NCBI GenBank assembly: GCA_027068415.1
Contig: JAMOTD010000013.1
Span: 1-38,695, forward strand
Length of the DNA stretch: 38,695 nt
Reading direction: 5' to 3'
Source: Desulfurobacteriaceae bacterium
Lineage (GTDB): Bacteria; Aquificota; Aquificia; Desulfurobacteriales; Desulfurobacteriaceae
Positions 23,571 to 31,274 of this stretch are shown piece by piece. Position 1 is the first letter of the stretch. Each line of letters begins with the position of its first letter. Below the pieces are notes generated by a model. It made no database searches, was not told the origin of the DNA, and saw nothing but the letters and a program-made list of their open reading frames with translations. Made by a program: the position numbers and the translations under genes.

Positions 23571-24068
23571 TTAATAGTCCTCATCACGAAAATATCTCTG
23601 GAGCTCTCTAACCTCCTTACCTGAAGGATTAATTGAGAGCATATTTGAGTAGCACTTAAAAGCACTGTCGTAATCCCCCTTATTTATGTACCCTTTTGCG
23701 GCTTTATAGTAGTACTTGTAAGCATCCTTTCTCTCCTCTTTTGCGTCAAGAACAACGGCCTTTATGTAGTTGTAGCGGGGGTCGTCAGGAGAGCAGTACC
23801 TGGCAGCTTCTTTTACTTCGTCAGAGGCCGAGTCGTAATCGGAAGCCGTTATGTACTGGTCGGCAAAGAGAAGGTGGCGGGTACAGGGGTCAACCTTTTT
23901 CACATCAACGGGGAGAGTTATCGGGAGTTCCTGAGACCGAGCTCCCTCAAGTTTCCTATCAAGGGCGGTTTTGGGAGGAGACGAAGGAGTATAGGTTCCT
24001 TGGTTAACCTTACCCCCCGTAGCACAGGAGGCAAGAAGGAGGGGGATTAAGAGCAAGCCTTTACGCAT
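23571..24068 (-). CDS. TPR-containing lipoprotein
   Basis: Not a named family. The 165-residue precursor has a lipoprotein signal (MRKGLLLIPLLLASC, lipid Cys15), a proline/serine-rich linker, and two or three TPR-like helical pairs (about 75-150; YYYKAAKGYINKGDYDSAFK and the following NMLSINPSG). It overlaps the upstream TPR gene by 8 bases and precedes the napC promoter. It may anchor or assemble the periplasmic cytochromes at a membrane; this comes only from the neighbourhood. Confidence 0.7.
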   Translation of the reverse strand: MRKGLLLIPLLLASCATGGKVNQGTYTPSSPPKTALDRKLEGARSQELPITLPVDVKKVDPCTRHLLFADQYITASDYDSASDEVKEAARYCSPDDPRYNYIKAVVLDAKEERKDAYKYYYKAAKGYINKGDYDSAFKCYSNMLSINPSGKEVRELQRYFRDEDY

Positions 24069-24969
24069 CGCTTTTACCCTTTCTCTTAAGGAGCTTTAAG
24101 TACTTTGAGGAGGGGTTCATAAGCTCCAGTTTCTTAACGACCTCTTTGTAACCTTCAATGTCCCCTTCTTTCTTCAGAATTAAGGCGGCCTTGTAGTAGG
24201 CCTCCTCGGCCGCCTGAGAGGTCTCGGGCATGCTTTCGGAGAGAGCTCCGCTGTAAAGGTTCCCCAATTGATAGTAGGCAAGTGCGTTTTCCGGGTCTAC
24301 CTCAACTGCCTTTTGGAGCTCAGTAAAGGCCATCCTCAAGTACTCAAGCCTCTTCCTGTCCTGCTCCTCAGCAGCCCTTTGGGCTTTAGCCATAAGCTCG
24401 TCAAGCTCCTTCTCGCTTACCCCCATCTTCTTTAAGAGCTCGTTATACCTTTTAAGCTTCTTTTCGTCCATCTGGTCGGGGAAGAGCCTCTTCATACTGT
24501 AGAGGGCCATAAGCTCGTTAATTTGAACGAAGTCAAACCCCCTCTTCTGGAGCTTCTCAATGAAAGGTTTGTAAATTTCTTTCTCGCTTGAGTCGTCAAT
24601 GTTTATACTCTTTTTGTAGTAGAGCATTCCCAAAAGCATGTGAAGGTCTGAAGCGACCTTATAGACGTGGGGGTCTCTCAGTTTTGCGTTTTTCTGCTGA
24701 GCGTTAGGAACTATAGTTTTAGGATTTTTCTTTAAAAGGGGCTCTATCTCCTTCAAGGCCTTCTTTGCTTTCTCAATTCCCTCATCGTACTTGTGGTTGT
24801 GGTAATCACGGTAGATGCAGTAGAAGTAGAGGGGAGGGTTTTGTAGGAAGTCTGTCGGGCACTTTATCTTTTTTTCAATCTCTTTTTCGTAAGTTGCACT
24901 TTTTGATAGAGCTAAAGAGGGTGTTAAAAGGATTAGGGATATTAAGAGAGCCAAGATTTTCTTTTTCAA
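24061..24969 (-). CDS. Periplasmic TPR-repeat protein
   Basis: Unknown function, 302 residues. Sec signal peptide (MKKKILALLISLILLTPSLALS), a long helical middle, and TPR units near residues 210-290 (AFTELQKAVEVDPENALAYY; then EEAYYKAALILKKEGDIEGY). The start is TTG (24969) with AGGAGG 5 bases upstream. It lies 25 bases past the terminator of octaheme gene 1 and no separate promoter fits in that space, so its expression probably depends on read-through. It overlaps the lipoprotein gene. Confidence 0.75.
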   Translation of the reverse strand: MKKKILALLISLILLTPSLALSKSATYEKEIEKKIKCPTDFLQNPPLYFYCIYRDYHNHKYDEGIEKAKKALKEIEPLLKKNPKTIVPNAQQKNAKLRDPHVYKVASDLHMLLGMLYYKKSINIDDSSEKEIYKPFIEKLQKRGFDFVQINELMALYSMKRLFPDQMDEKKLKRYNELLKKMGVSEKELDELMAKAQRAAEEQDRKRLEYLRMAFTELQKAVEVDPENALAYYQLGNLYSGALSESMPETSQAAEEAYYKAALILKKEGDIEGYKEVVKKLELMNPSSKYLKLLKRKGKSDA

Positions 24970-24993
24970 GATTTCCTCCTAAGGGGGAATAGT

Positions 24994-25019
24994 AAAAAGG
25001 GGGAGGAAGAACCTCCCCC
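24994..25019 (-). terminator. Terminator of octaheme cytochrome gene 1
   Basis: Minus-strand stem GGGGGAGG/CCTCCCCC (8 bp, loop TTCTT) followed by TTTTT (24998-24994), starting a few bases past the stop codon at 25026. A canonical strong intrinsic terminator. Confidence 0.85.
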
Positions 25020-25025
25020 GATAGG

Positions 25026-26402
25026 TTACTGAGCAGACTGACCGTAACGCTTAGCGTAGAAGGCAGCAATCTTCCTGAGCTCTTCCTTGTTAAACTCGTG
25101 GAACCACTTGTGGTAGGGATTGGCAAAGAGTTTCTTCTTGAACTCCTCCCACTGCTTCTTAACTCGCCTGTTGCCCTTCTCCTCAACGAGCTTGTCGGCT
25201 TCAGGAAGGAGCTTGAAGTAGAAGTTGTAAGCAACTTCAAAGAGACCGTGCCAGTGGGTCCAGTCAGGAGCCATCATAGAAGCACCGTGCCTTGCCCTAC
25301 GACCTTCGTGATGCCAGAGGAGGAAGTACTCCCACTCAATCTTCTGGTTAAACGGAATCGGGTCAATAACCTTGTTCTTCCTGAGGAACTTCATGACTTG
25401 TGCGGCAGGCTTAGCAAACTTCTCGTTGTAGAGCTCAACGAGGTTGTCAAACTGGTAATAGAACGCGTCAACCCAGAGCTTCTGGTGGCAAGCGGCACAG
25501 ACCTTCTTCATCTCGGCACGCTTGGCCTGCCAGTTCTCCTTGTGCTTAGAGACAGGCGGCCTGAGGGTCCAGGAGAGCCTTGCTCCAACGTCGTGGGTTG
25601 CCTTAGCACCGGTCACAGTAGCACCCATGTGGCAGGTTACACAGTTGGGAGCCTGGTAGTAGTCCTCACCGAGAACCCACTTAGCCTTGTCAAGGGTCTG
25701 CTCAATTTCAGACTGGTGAGCCTTGTAGGCAATACCGTGCTTACTGAGCTCCCAGATTTCAATCTGTGGATGGTCGGGACCCTGGTGACACTTACCACAC
25801 ATGTCGGGCTCACGAACCTGCTTGAGGCTGAAGCTGTGCCTGAAGTGGCAAGCTGCACAGTTTCCGAGTGAGCCGTCGGGGTTAACCCTTCCGATACCCT
25901 CGTTGGGCCACGGTCCCATGATGGGAAGACCGTTCTTAACGGGAATTGTACGGCCGTGACACTGCGCACAGCCGAGGTTGAAGAGGGCCTCACCCTCAAC
26001 AATCCTTCCGAGAACGTTGTCAAGAGAACCTACGAACTGAGCAGCCTTTGCGTGGTGGGACTCGGTAACTTCCTTCATCTCCTTGGGGTGACACTTACCA
26101 CAGTCAAGGGGTGAAACGATTGTGGAGATTGTGAAGCCGAAGTGCTGGAAGGCGTCCTTCTCGCCTTTGTTGGCCATGTGACACTCGTAACAGCCAACAC
26201 CTGCCTCAGCGTGCTTGCTAATTCCCCACTGCTGAACGAGAGCAGGGTTCATTCCCTTGTGACAGCCAAGGCACGCCTGAGACTCCTTAGAGATGTTCCT
26301 GAGGGCTGCGCCGGCATCGGTAGTATTAAGACCAATTACTGCTACTGCAGCAAAGGTAGCCGCCAGCAGCCCTGTGCGAAGCTTGCTGAGCTTCCCCTTC
26401 AT
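25026..26402 (-). CDS. hao: Octaheme cytochrome c 1, hydroxylamine oxidoreductase family (reductive type)
   Basis: Periplasmic multiheme enzyme of the HAO family. I use ATG 26402 (AAGGAGGAG upstream), giving 458 residues; a start at 26441 would precede the promoter. Signal peptide ends near DAGA (28-31). Eight CxxCH sites start at residues 44, 71, 101, 145, 182, 202, 254 and 302. The C-terminal helical part carries WHHEGRRARHGASMMAPDWT near 364-383. In Nautilia and Campylobacter, such proteins are linked to nitrite or hydroxylamine reduction (reverse HURM) rather than ammonia oxidation. No CxxCK site exists, so it is not NrfA. Its own promoter and terminator make it monocistronic apart from read-through to the TPR genes. 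Confidence 0.88.
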   Translation of the reverse strand: MKGKLSKLRTGLLAATFAAVAVIGLNTTDAGAALRNISKESQACLGCHKGMNPALVQQWGISKHAEAGVGCYECHMANKGEKDAFQHFGFTISTIVSPLDCGKCHPKEMKEVTESHHAKAAQFVGSLDNVLGRIVEGEALFNLGCAQCHGRTIPVKNGLPIMGPWPNEGIGRVNPDGSLGNCAACHFRHSFSLKQVREPDMCGKCHQGPDHPQIEIWELSKHGIAYKAHQSEIEQTLDKAKWVLGEDYYQAPNCVTCHMGATVTGAKATHDVGARLSWTLRPPVSKHKENWQAKRAEMKKVCAACHQKLWVDAFYYQFDNLVELYNEKFAKPAAQVMKFLRKNKVIDPIPFNQKIEWEYFLLWHHEGRRARHGASMMAPDWTHWHGLFEVAYNFYFKLLPEADKLVEEKGNRRVKKQWEEFKKKLFANPYHKWFHEFNKEELRKIAAFYAKRYGQSAQ

Positions 26403-26441
26403 ACTCTCCTCCTTGCTTAAAGAGTTTTTTCTAAGATACAC

Positions 26442-26469
26442 ATTATAATCAAACTTTCACAACTTGCAA
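26442..26469 (-). promoter_or_regulatory. Promoter of octaheme cytochrome gene 1
   Basis: On the minus strand TTGCAA (26469-26464), 16-base spacer, perfect TATAAT (26447-26442). The predicted start is about 33 bases before the ATG. A single TTGTGA half-site lies in the spacer; no full dyad is evident. Confidence 0.65.
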
Positions 26470-26549
26470 GATTATTCAAACAAAATTCTCGTTCTTATTT
26501 ATTAGCATATATTCAGGTATTCTTATTATAAAACAATTCGCAACAGGTC

Positions 26550-27053
26550 TCATTTTACCAAAACTTTTATCCTATGTTTTGCCCTCAACTTCTCTATAAG
26601 AGTCTCATAGGCCTGACGCCTTTTCTGAGAAAGAAGCTCTGCATAAGCTCTATTCTCACTTATATGTTTCTGCTCAGCAAGCTGTTTAACTTCTTCCTTA
26701 GAAATTGTTATTTTGCCACTTATCTCCTTTGATAGGTAAGCTATAATGTAAGCTGCATCTTTATCCATTCCTACATGGGCATTAAAAGAGCCTTCTCGGG
26801 ATGAAACGCTTTTCTTTGCCTCCTCAAGAATTATCTGCCGATCAATGTAATAACCGAGCAGTTTTTTAAGCCCCTGATTAGTGGTGAGCATCTTTTTATA
26901 CTTTTCTCCCGGAAGGAGCTCTACGTAGGACTTTAAATCTGAATAAGTTATAGGCTTTCCATCCAAATAAGCCAGTACTCTATCCTTCTCCTCTCCGTAA
27001 ACCGTAGAACCCACAAAGACAAAAACCAAGAAAATCAAAGTTAAAAACCTCAT
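26550..27053 (-). CDS. SurA_N-type periplasmic chaperone without a PPIase domain
   Basis: Residues 1-20 form a Sec signal; residues 27-80 match the SurA/PpiC N-terminal chaperone region (VLAYLDGKPITYSDLKSYVE, then LKKLLGYYIDRQIILEEAKK). The remaining helical part (to residue 167) closes that fold, but the parvulin domain of SurA or PrsA is missing. It lies between the two octaheme cytochrome genes, behind the terminator of gene 2, with its own GGAAGGA ribosome site but no obvious promoter. It may assist folding or heme attachment of the octaheme proteins; this is inference from position. Confidence 0.7.
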   Translation of the reverse strand: MRFLTLIFLVFVFVGSTVYGEEKDRVLAYLDGKPITYSDLKSYVELLPGEKYKKMLTTNQGLKKLLGYYIDRQIILEEAKKSVSSREGSFNAHVGMDKDAAYIIAYLSKEISGKITISKEEVKQLAEQKHISENRAYAELLSQKRRQAYETLIEKLRAKHRIKVLVK

Positions 27054-27091
27054 TCCTTCCTCCCGAACTGCTAAAAATTTAGGCCAAAATG

Positions 27092-27120
27092 AAAAAAGGG
27101 GGGAGTAAAACTCCCCCCTT
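27092..27120 (-). terminator. Terminator of octaheme cytochrome gene 2
   Basis: Perfect 10-bp stem AAGGGGGGAG/CTCCCCCCTT with a 5-base loop (27096-27120), followed on the minus strand by TTTTTT. The strongest intrinsic terminator in the window. Confidence 0.9.
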
Positions 27121-27142
27121 AGAATGAATGAGAAAGCTCAGC

Positions 27143-28765
27143 TTATTTCTCTCCTGCCTCAAAGAGGGTTGGCGTTCCGGCATCGTCAAGCAGATGGATA
27201 GCCTGATAGAGCGGACTGTTGGGGTTCTTAGCATTAAGCTCGGCCTTCTTACGCTTCTTGTAAGCTTCAAATACAGGGTTGTGACCGAACTTCTTGCCGA
27301 GGTACTTATCGCGGTTGTTGTACCTCTCAAGCCACCTCTGCCACTCCTCATCGCTGAGCCAACCCTTCTTATAGGCGGCCTCAACGTTCTTTTTAACCAT
27401 CTCCCAGTACTTGTCACCAAGGAGCTTGTAGGCCATTGGTGTCTCGTACATCTCAGATGTAACGATTGACCAAACGTTGCCGGGGAAGTCATAAACCCTG
27501 TAGGGGAAGAACTTGAGGGGTGACTTGCTCTCCCAAATCTTCTTGGCCTCAGGAATTCCATTCTCGGCAAGGTAATGGATTGTTTCCATAAGGTCGTACT
27601 GGAGCTCCCAGATACCGTGCCACTGGGTGTAGTCGGCCGCCATCATCTCGGCACCCATCCTGAATCTACGACCTTCATGGTGCCAGCCGTGGTACATAGC
27701 TTTAGCAGGTTGAGGTACCCAACCACCGTTTATAACCTTCTTAAGCTTTTCAGGTATCTTAACGGGGTTAAAGATATCACCGTACTTCTTGGGATTCTTC
27801 TCTGCGTACTTCTTAGCAAGGTTGTTCCAGTAAACGAACTGCCTCCTCAACTCGTTGTATTGAAGGTTAACAAGGTCCATCTGGAGGAAGTAGTCGGTTA
27901 CGAAGTTGGGGGAGTGACAGTTCTTACATACTGCTTCCATTCTTTGACGCTTAACTTTCCAGTCGCCGAGCTTCTCCTTAAACCAGATTGTCCTGTAAGA
28001 CCAAGGAGCCTGAGATTCCCAAGCAAGCCTTGCACTTACGTTGTGGGTTCCCTCAACACCGGGAGCGGCGTCCATGTGGCAGGTTGTACACGTAGGAACG
28101 GGAATCGGAATTCCTGCCTGTGAAGACTTGTAGCCGAGGTCCCACTCCTTGTAGTGGGTCATGAAGATGTTTCCGTGCTTAGACTCAAGGTATTCCTCAA
28201 TGTGAGGATGGTCTGGTCCGATGTGACACTCACCACAGGTGTAGGGGTTCCTTGCAACCGCAATGTCAAATGTGTGTTTGGGGTGGCAGGCATCACACTC
28301 ACCTACGCTGCCGTCCCAGTGGAGAGCAGTAATGTTGTGGCACTGCTCACAGCCAGCCTTTGTTGCAACAATAGGCTCCCAAATAGCCCTGTCGGCATTT
28401 GCATAGAGCCAGAAGGGATAGGCGTGCTTACTTTCTGTAAACTCCTTAACCTCTTTGGGGTGACACATAGAACAATCTTTAGGAGTCGGGTGGCTTGCAA
28501 CAATGGGACCGCCCGGACACTGGAAGGCATCTCCATCGTTGGCCGAAGCCCTGTGACAGATTGCACAACCTACACCCATTTTAGCGTGTTTACTCTGGGC
28601 CCACTGCTCAATAACCTTTGGTGCTACTCCCTTTTTCAGGTGACACTCAACACAACCTTCAGAGGACTTAGGTACCTCCACACCGTTTACGGTAAGAGCA
28701 TAGGATGAAGCCCCAAGGATAACGGTGAGGAGGCAGGCCTTCAAGGCCATTCTGAGTCCCTTCAT
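27143..28765 (-). CDS. hao: Octaheme cytochrome c 2, hydroxylamine oxidoreductase family
   Basis: Paralogue of the 25026-26402 product, sharing its heme spacing and many segments (CHPKEVKEFTESKHA; GPDHPHIEEYLESKHG; WHHEGRRFRMGAEMMAADYT). I use ATG 28765 (AAGGAGGG upstream), 540 residues. Signal peptide to about residue 23. Eight CxxCH sites begin at 38, 67, 98, 139, 157, 177, 226 and 280. Compared with protein 1 it has about 80 more residues, mainly at the C-terminus. In the shared motif it has Tyr379 where protein 1 has Trp381. Likely a periplasmic nitrite or hydroxylamine reductase; which paralogue does which is unknown. First gene of the respiratory region, promoter near 28809. Confidence 0.88.
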   Translation of the reverse strand: MKGLRMALKACLLTVILGASSYALTVNGVEVPKSSEGCVECHLKKGVAPKVIEQWAQSKHAKMGVGCAICHRASANDGDAFQCPGGPIVASHPTPKDCSMCHPKEVKEFTESKHAYPFWLYANADRAIWEPIVATKAGCEQCHNITALHWDGSVGECDACHPKHTFDIAVARNPYTCGECHIGPDHPHIEEYLESKHGNIFMTHYKEWDLGYKSSQAGIPIPVPTCTTCHMDAAPGVEGTHNVSARLAWESQAPWSYRTIWFKEKLGDWKVKRQRMEAVCKNCHSPNFVTDYFLQMDLVNLQYNELRRQFVYWNNLAKKYAEKNPKKYGDIFNPVKIPEKLKKVINGGWVPQPAKAMYHGWHHEGRRFRMGAEMMAADYTQWHGIWELQYDLMETIHYLAENGIPEAKKIWESKSPLKFFPYRVYDFPGNVWSIVTSEMYETPMAYKLLGDKYWEMVKKNVEAAYKKGWLSDEEWQRWLERYNNRDKYLGKKFGHNPVFEAYKKRKKAELNAKNPNSPLYQAIHLLDDAGTPTLFEAGEK

Positions 28766-28803
28766 GGTACCCTCCTTCCTTAATGTTTGCTTTTTCACCA
28801 AGT

Positions 28804-28809
28804 ATTATA
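28804..28809 (-). promoter_or_regulatory. -10 element of octaheme cytochrome gene 2
   Basis: A perfect TATAAT on the minus strand about 40 bases before the ATG at 28765. The upstream DNA is very AT-rich (a run of eight A on the minus strand) and has no consensus -35, so an UP-like element or an activator may be used. The rest of the 212-base divergent region to 28978 shows no clear plus-strand promoter. Confidence 0.5.
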
Positions 28810-28977
28810 CATAAATTTTTTTTAACTTTTATACAAACATTCAAAAGATAAAATTAATACTATCGTTAATTAAAATAAGATTTCTTATTTAGAATCTTCC
28901 TTGCCAGCAAAAACCTGGAAACCGAAGTAAAAAGAAAACATTTTTAACACTACAAAATAAAGCGGAAGGAGTAAAAG

Positions 28978-29889
28978 ATGGAAGTAATTAAATTTAAATA
29001 CCCAGATACAGAAAAGATGGGCCTTGCAAAGGGAGAGACAGGAGAGCTCCCTCACGGCAAAGAGGTCGTGGTAAAGACGGAAAGGGGCCTTGAGCTCGTT
29101 AAGGTTTTAAAAACCTACAGGGTGGAGCCCGAAACTCTGAGTAAGTTCGGCCTCAAAGAGGAGGAGCTTTACACCCTCGTAAGGGAGGCAACGGAGGAGG
29201 ACAAAAACCGATTTCTCTCAAACCTCCTCTTTGCAGAGGAAGCCCTTGAGGTGTGTAGGGAGAAGGTTGAAAAGCACGGCCTTGAGATGAAGCTGGTAAA
29301 GGCCTACACAACCTTAAAGAAGGAGAGAATCGTCTTTTACTTTACGGCGAAGAACAGGGTTGACTTCAGACAGCTGGTAAGGGACCTGGCCGCCCACTTC
29401 AGGACGAGGATAGAGCTCCGCCAAATCGGAGTAAGGGACGAGGTAAAGATGCTCGGGGCGGTAGGGATGTGCGGAAGGGTATGCTGCTGTAAGGACTTTA
29501 TTGACTGCTTCCAGTCAATTTCCCTAAACCTTGCAAAGCTTCAGGGGCTCCCCCCTAACCCTGCAAAGCTCTCGGGAACCTGCGGAAGGCTCATGTGTTG
29601 CCTCAAGTTTGAGGAAGCCAACTACTTCGTAAGGCAGTTTTTACCCGAAGCGGGACAAGAGGTTGAAACTCCCGAAGGCAAGGGAAAGGTCGTTGACGTT
29701 AACGTTCTCCTTGAGAAGTTAACAGTTGAACTTGAAGAAGGGAGGAAAGTTGACTTCCCCATACAGGCCTTTTTAACAAAGGAGCAGTGGGAGGAATACA
29801 TTAACAGACTGAAAGAGAGAGCAGATGACAGATTCAGCTGCTTTACAAAAGCGGGAGTAATAGGAGATGAGAGTAGTCAAAAGTCTTAA
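28978..29889 (+). CDS. ricT: PSP1/RicT-family protein
   Basis: Homologue of Bacillus RicT (YaaT), a 4Fe-4S-containing member of the Ric complex that affects RNase Y-dependent mRNA maturation. The 303 residues have the cysteine-rich core GAVGMCGRVCCCKDF (about 160-174) and SGTCGRLMCCLKFEE (about 200-214), family hallmarks. A GAAGGAG site precedes the ATG. RicQ and RicF partners are not in the window. It is the first gene of the operon that ends with tmk and holB, a neighbourhood also seen in Bacillus. Confidence 0.9.
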   Translation: MEVIKFKYPDTEKMGLAKGETGELPHGKEVVVKTERGLELVKVLKTYRVEPETLSKFGLKEEELYTLVREATEEDKNRFLSNLLFAEEALEVCREKVEKHGLEMKLVKAYTTLKKERIVFYFTAKNRVDFRQLVRDLAAHFRTRIELRQIGVRDEVKMLGAVGMCGRVCCCKDFIDCFQSISLNLAKLQGLPPNPAKLSGTCGRLMCCLKFEEANYFVRQFLPEAGQEVETPEGKGKVVDVNVLLEKLTVELEEGRKVDFPIQAFLTKEQWEEYINRLKERADDRFSCFTKAGVIGDESSQKS

Positions 29890-30676
29890 GAGCCCACTAA
29901 ACAGGCTCTTCATATACGAAACAGACGACGGCTACAGGGTTGAGAGCGTCTTCTACAAGGGAGAGAGGCTCTGCGTCTCCTCACAGGTAGGCTGCCCGGT
30001 AAGGTGTGCCTTTTGCGCCTCGGGAATGTTCGGACTAAAAAGGAGCTTAAAGGCAGAGGAGATTTTTGCCCAGTACGGGCTGCTAAAGGGGGAGCTCCCT
30101 GTAAAGGGAGTTGCCATAGCCGGAATAGGCGAGCCCTCGGCAAATGCAGATGAGGTTATAAAGGCCATAAAGCTCTTCAAGGAGGAGGGGCTGAAGGTAA
30201 CCGTAAGTACGACCGGCTACCCCTTAGAGGGTTTTAAGAAGCTGATGAGAGCTCCCCACGACGGCCTGACCATTTCGGTTCACGGAATATCGGAAGAGGT
30301 AAGGAAGAGGGTTTTCGGCGTAGAGATACCCCTAACCGAAGTTCTGAAAGCCCTTGAGGAGTACTTTAAAGAGGCCTCTTCCTCAAGGAGGAAGAAGTTC
30401 CAGCTGGGCTACCTATTAATAAAAGGATTAAACGACAGCAGGCAGGAGCTCCAGAAATTGGGGGAGCTTGCAAAGAGGTATAGGATGACCGTAATGCTCA
30501 TGGCCTACAACGAGGTTGAGGGAATACCCCTTAAGGGGTTAACCGAAGAGGAGTACGAGAAGGCCTTTTTAACCTTAAGGGAGATGGGAGTGAGGGTCAC
30601 CCTCTCAAACAGGTTCAGAAGGGATAAGCTTGGAGGTTGCGGAACCCTAACAATAGCAAGGGAGGTTGAGAGATGA
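29867..30676 (+). CDS. RlmN/Cfr-like radical SAM methyltransferase, short form
   Basis: Radical SAM enzyme related to RlmN (C2 methylation of A2503 in 23S rRNA and A37 in tRNA). Cys43, Cys47 and Cys50 (CPVRCAFC) bind the cluster; the two mechanistic cysteines of RlmN/Cfr are also present, Cys36 (LCVSSQ) and Cys258 (GGCGTLTIA). At 269 residues it lacks the roughly 90-residue N-terminal accessory domain of RlmN, so its RNA target may differ. The gene overlaps ricT by 23 bases; TAGGAG abuts the ATG, so a GGGAG at 29853 may be the ribosome site. Its end overlaps the next gene (ATGA). Confidence 0.85.
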   Translation: MRVVKSLKSPLNRLFIYETDDGYRVESVFYKGERLCVSSQVGCPVRCAFCASGMFGLKRSLKAEEIFAQYGLLKGELPVKGVAIAGIGEPSANADEVIKAIKLFKEEGLKVTVSTTGYPLEGFKKLMRAPHDGLTISVHGISEEVRKRVFGVEIPLTEVLKALEEYFKEASSSRRKKFQLGYLLIKGLNDSRQELQKLGELAKRYRMTVMLMAYNEVEGIPLKGLTEEEYEKAFLTLREMGVRVTLSNRFRRDKLGGCGTLTIAREVER

Positions 30677-31272
30677 GGGGAGCTCTGGCGCTCCTTGTAG
30701 CACTCCTCTTAACGGGCTGCACCCATCAGGAGAAACCATTAACACAGAAAGAGAGGGAGAGGGCGGCCTCAATCGGCCAGATGGCGGTAAAGAGGTTAAT
30801 GGGAGAGCTTAAGACGAACCTCGGAACGGCCTTAAAGGAAGGGGGATTTCCCAAAGCGATAGAGTTCTGTGCGGGAAAGGCCGAAGAGCTTACGGCAAAG
30901 GTTAACAAAGAGCTGGTGGTAGTAAGGGTAAAGAGGGTTTCGGATAAGTACCGGAACCCCAAAAACAGGCCCGACAAGCTTGACCTCGCAGTTATAAAGG
31001 AGTTTAAAGAGAAGCTGAAGGAGGGGAAACTGCCTCCTTACGAAATCAAGAGGATTAAGCTAAACGGGAAAGAGTACCTCGTTTACTACAAGCCGATACT
31101 GGTAGCTCCTTTTTGTCTTAACTGCCACGGAGAGCCTACGAGAATGAACCCGGAAGTTCTAAGGGTAATAAAGGAGAAGTACCCTCAAGACAGAGCTCTC
31201 GGCTACAGGGCCGGCCAGCTCAGGGGAGTCTTTAAAGTTCTCATACCCGAAGAAGAGGTTAAGGGAGGTTAG
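30673..31272 (+). CDS. DUF3365 (Tll0287-like) c-heme lipoprotein
   Basis: The 199-residue product has a lipoprotein signal (LLVALLLTGC, lipid Cys16) and one heme site CLNCH (about 152-156) in the typical DUF3365 context KPILVAPFCLNCHGEP. Related proteins have a PAS-like fold with one c-type heme and are thought to sense redox or oxygen. It overlaps the rlmN-like gene by ATGA and lies 2 bases before the khtT-like gene, tying an extracytoplasmic heme protein to a K+ efflux module. Function unproven. Confidence 0.85.
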   Translation: MRGALALLVALLLTGCTHQEKPLTQKERERAASIGQMAVKRLMGELKTNLGTALKEGGFPKAIEFCAGKAEELTAKVNKELVVVRVKRVSDKYRNPKNRPDKLDLAVIKEFKEKLKEGKLPPYEIKRIKLNGKEYLVYYKPILVAPFCLNCHGEPTRMNPEVLRVIKEKYPQDRALGYRAGQLRGVFKVLIPEEEVKGG

Positions 31273-31274
31273 AG

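Noticed and set aside
25098-25871. Plus-strand 257-codon open frame opposite octaheme gene 1
   Set aside because: Shadow caused by the codon bias of the real gene, which has eight heme motifs.
25026-26441. Octaheme gene 1 start at 26441
   Set aside because: It would lie at or before the transcription start implied by the TATAAT at 26442; ATG 26402 has an excellent ribosome site and signal peptide.
25026-28765. NrfA pentaheme nitrite reductase
   Set aside because: Both proteins have eight CxxCH sites, no CxxCK, and HAO-family C-terminal motifs.
28766-28977. Plus-strand promoter of ricT
   Set aside because: The region is AT-rich but no -35/-10 pair with 16-18 base spacing stood out, so none is listed.
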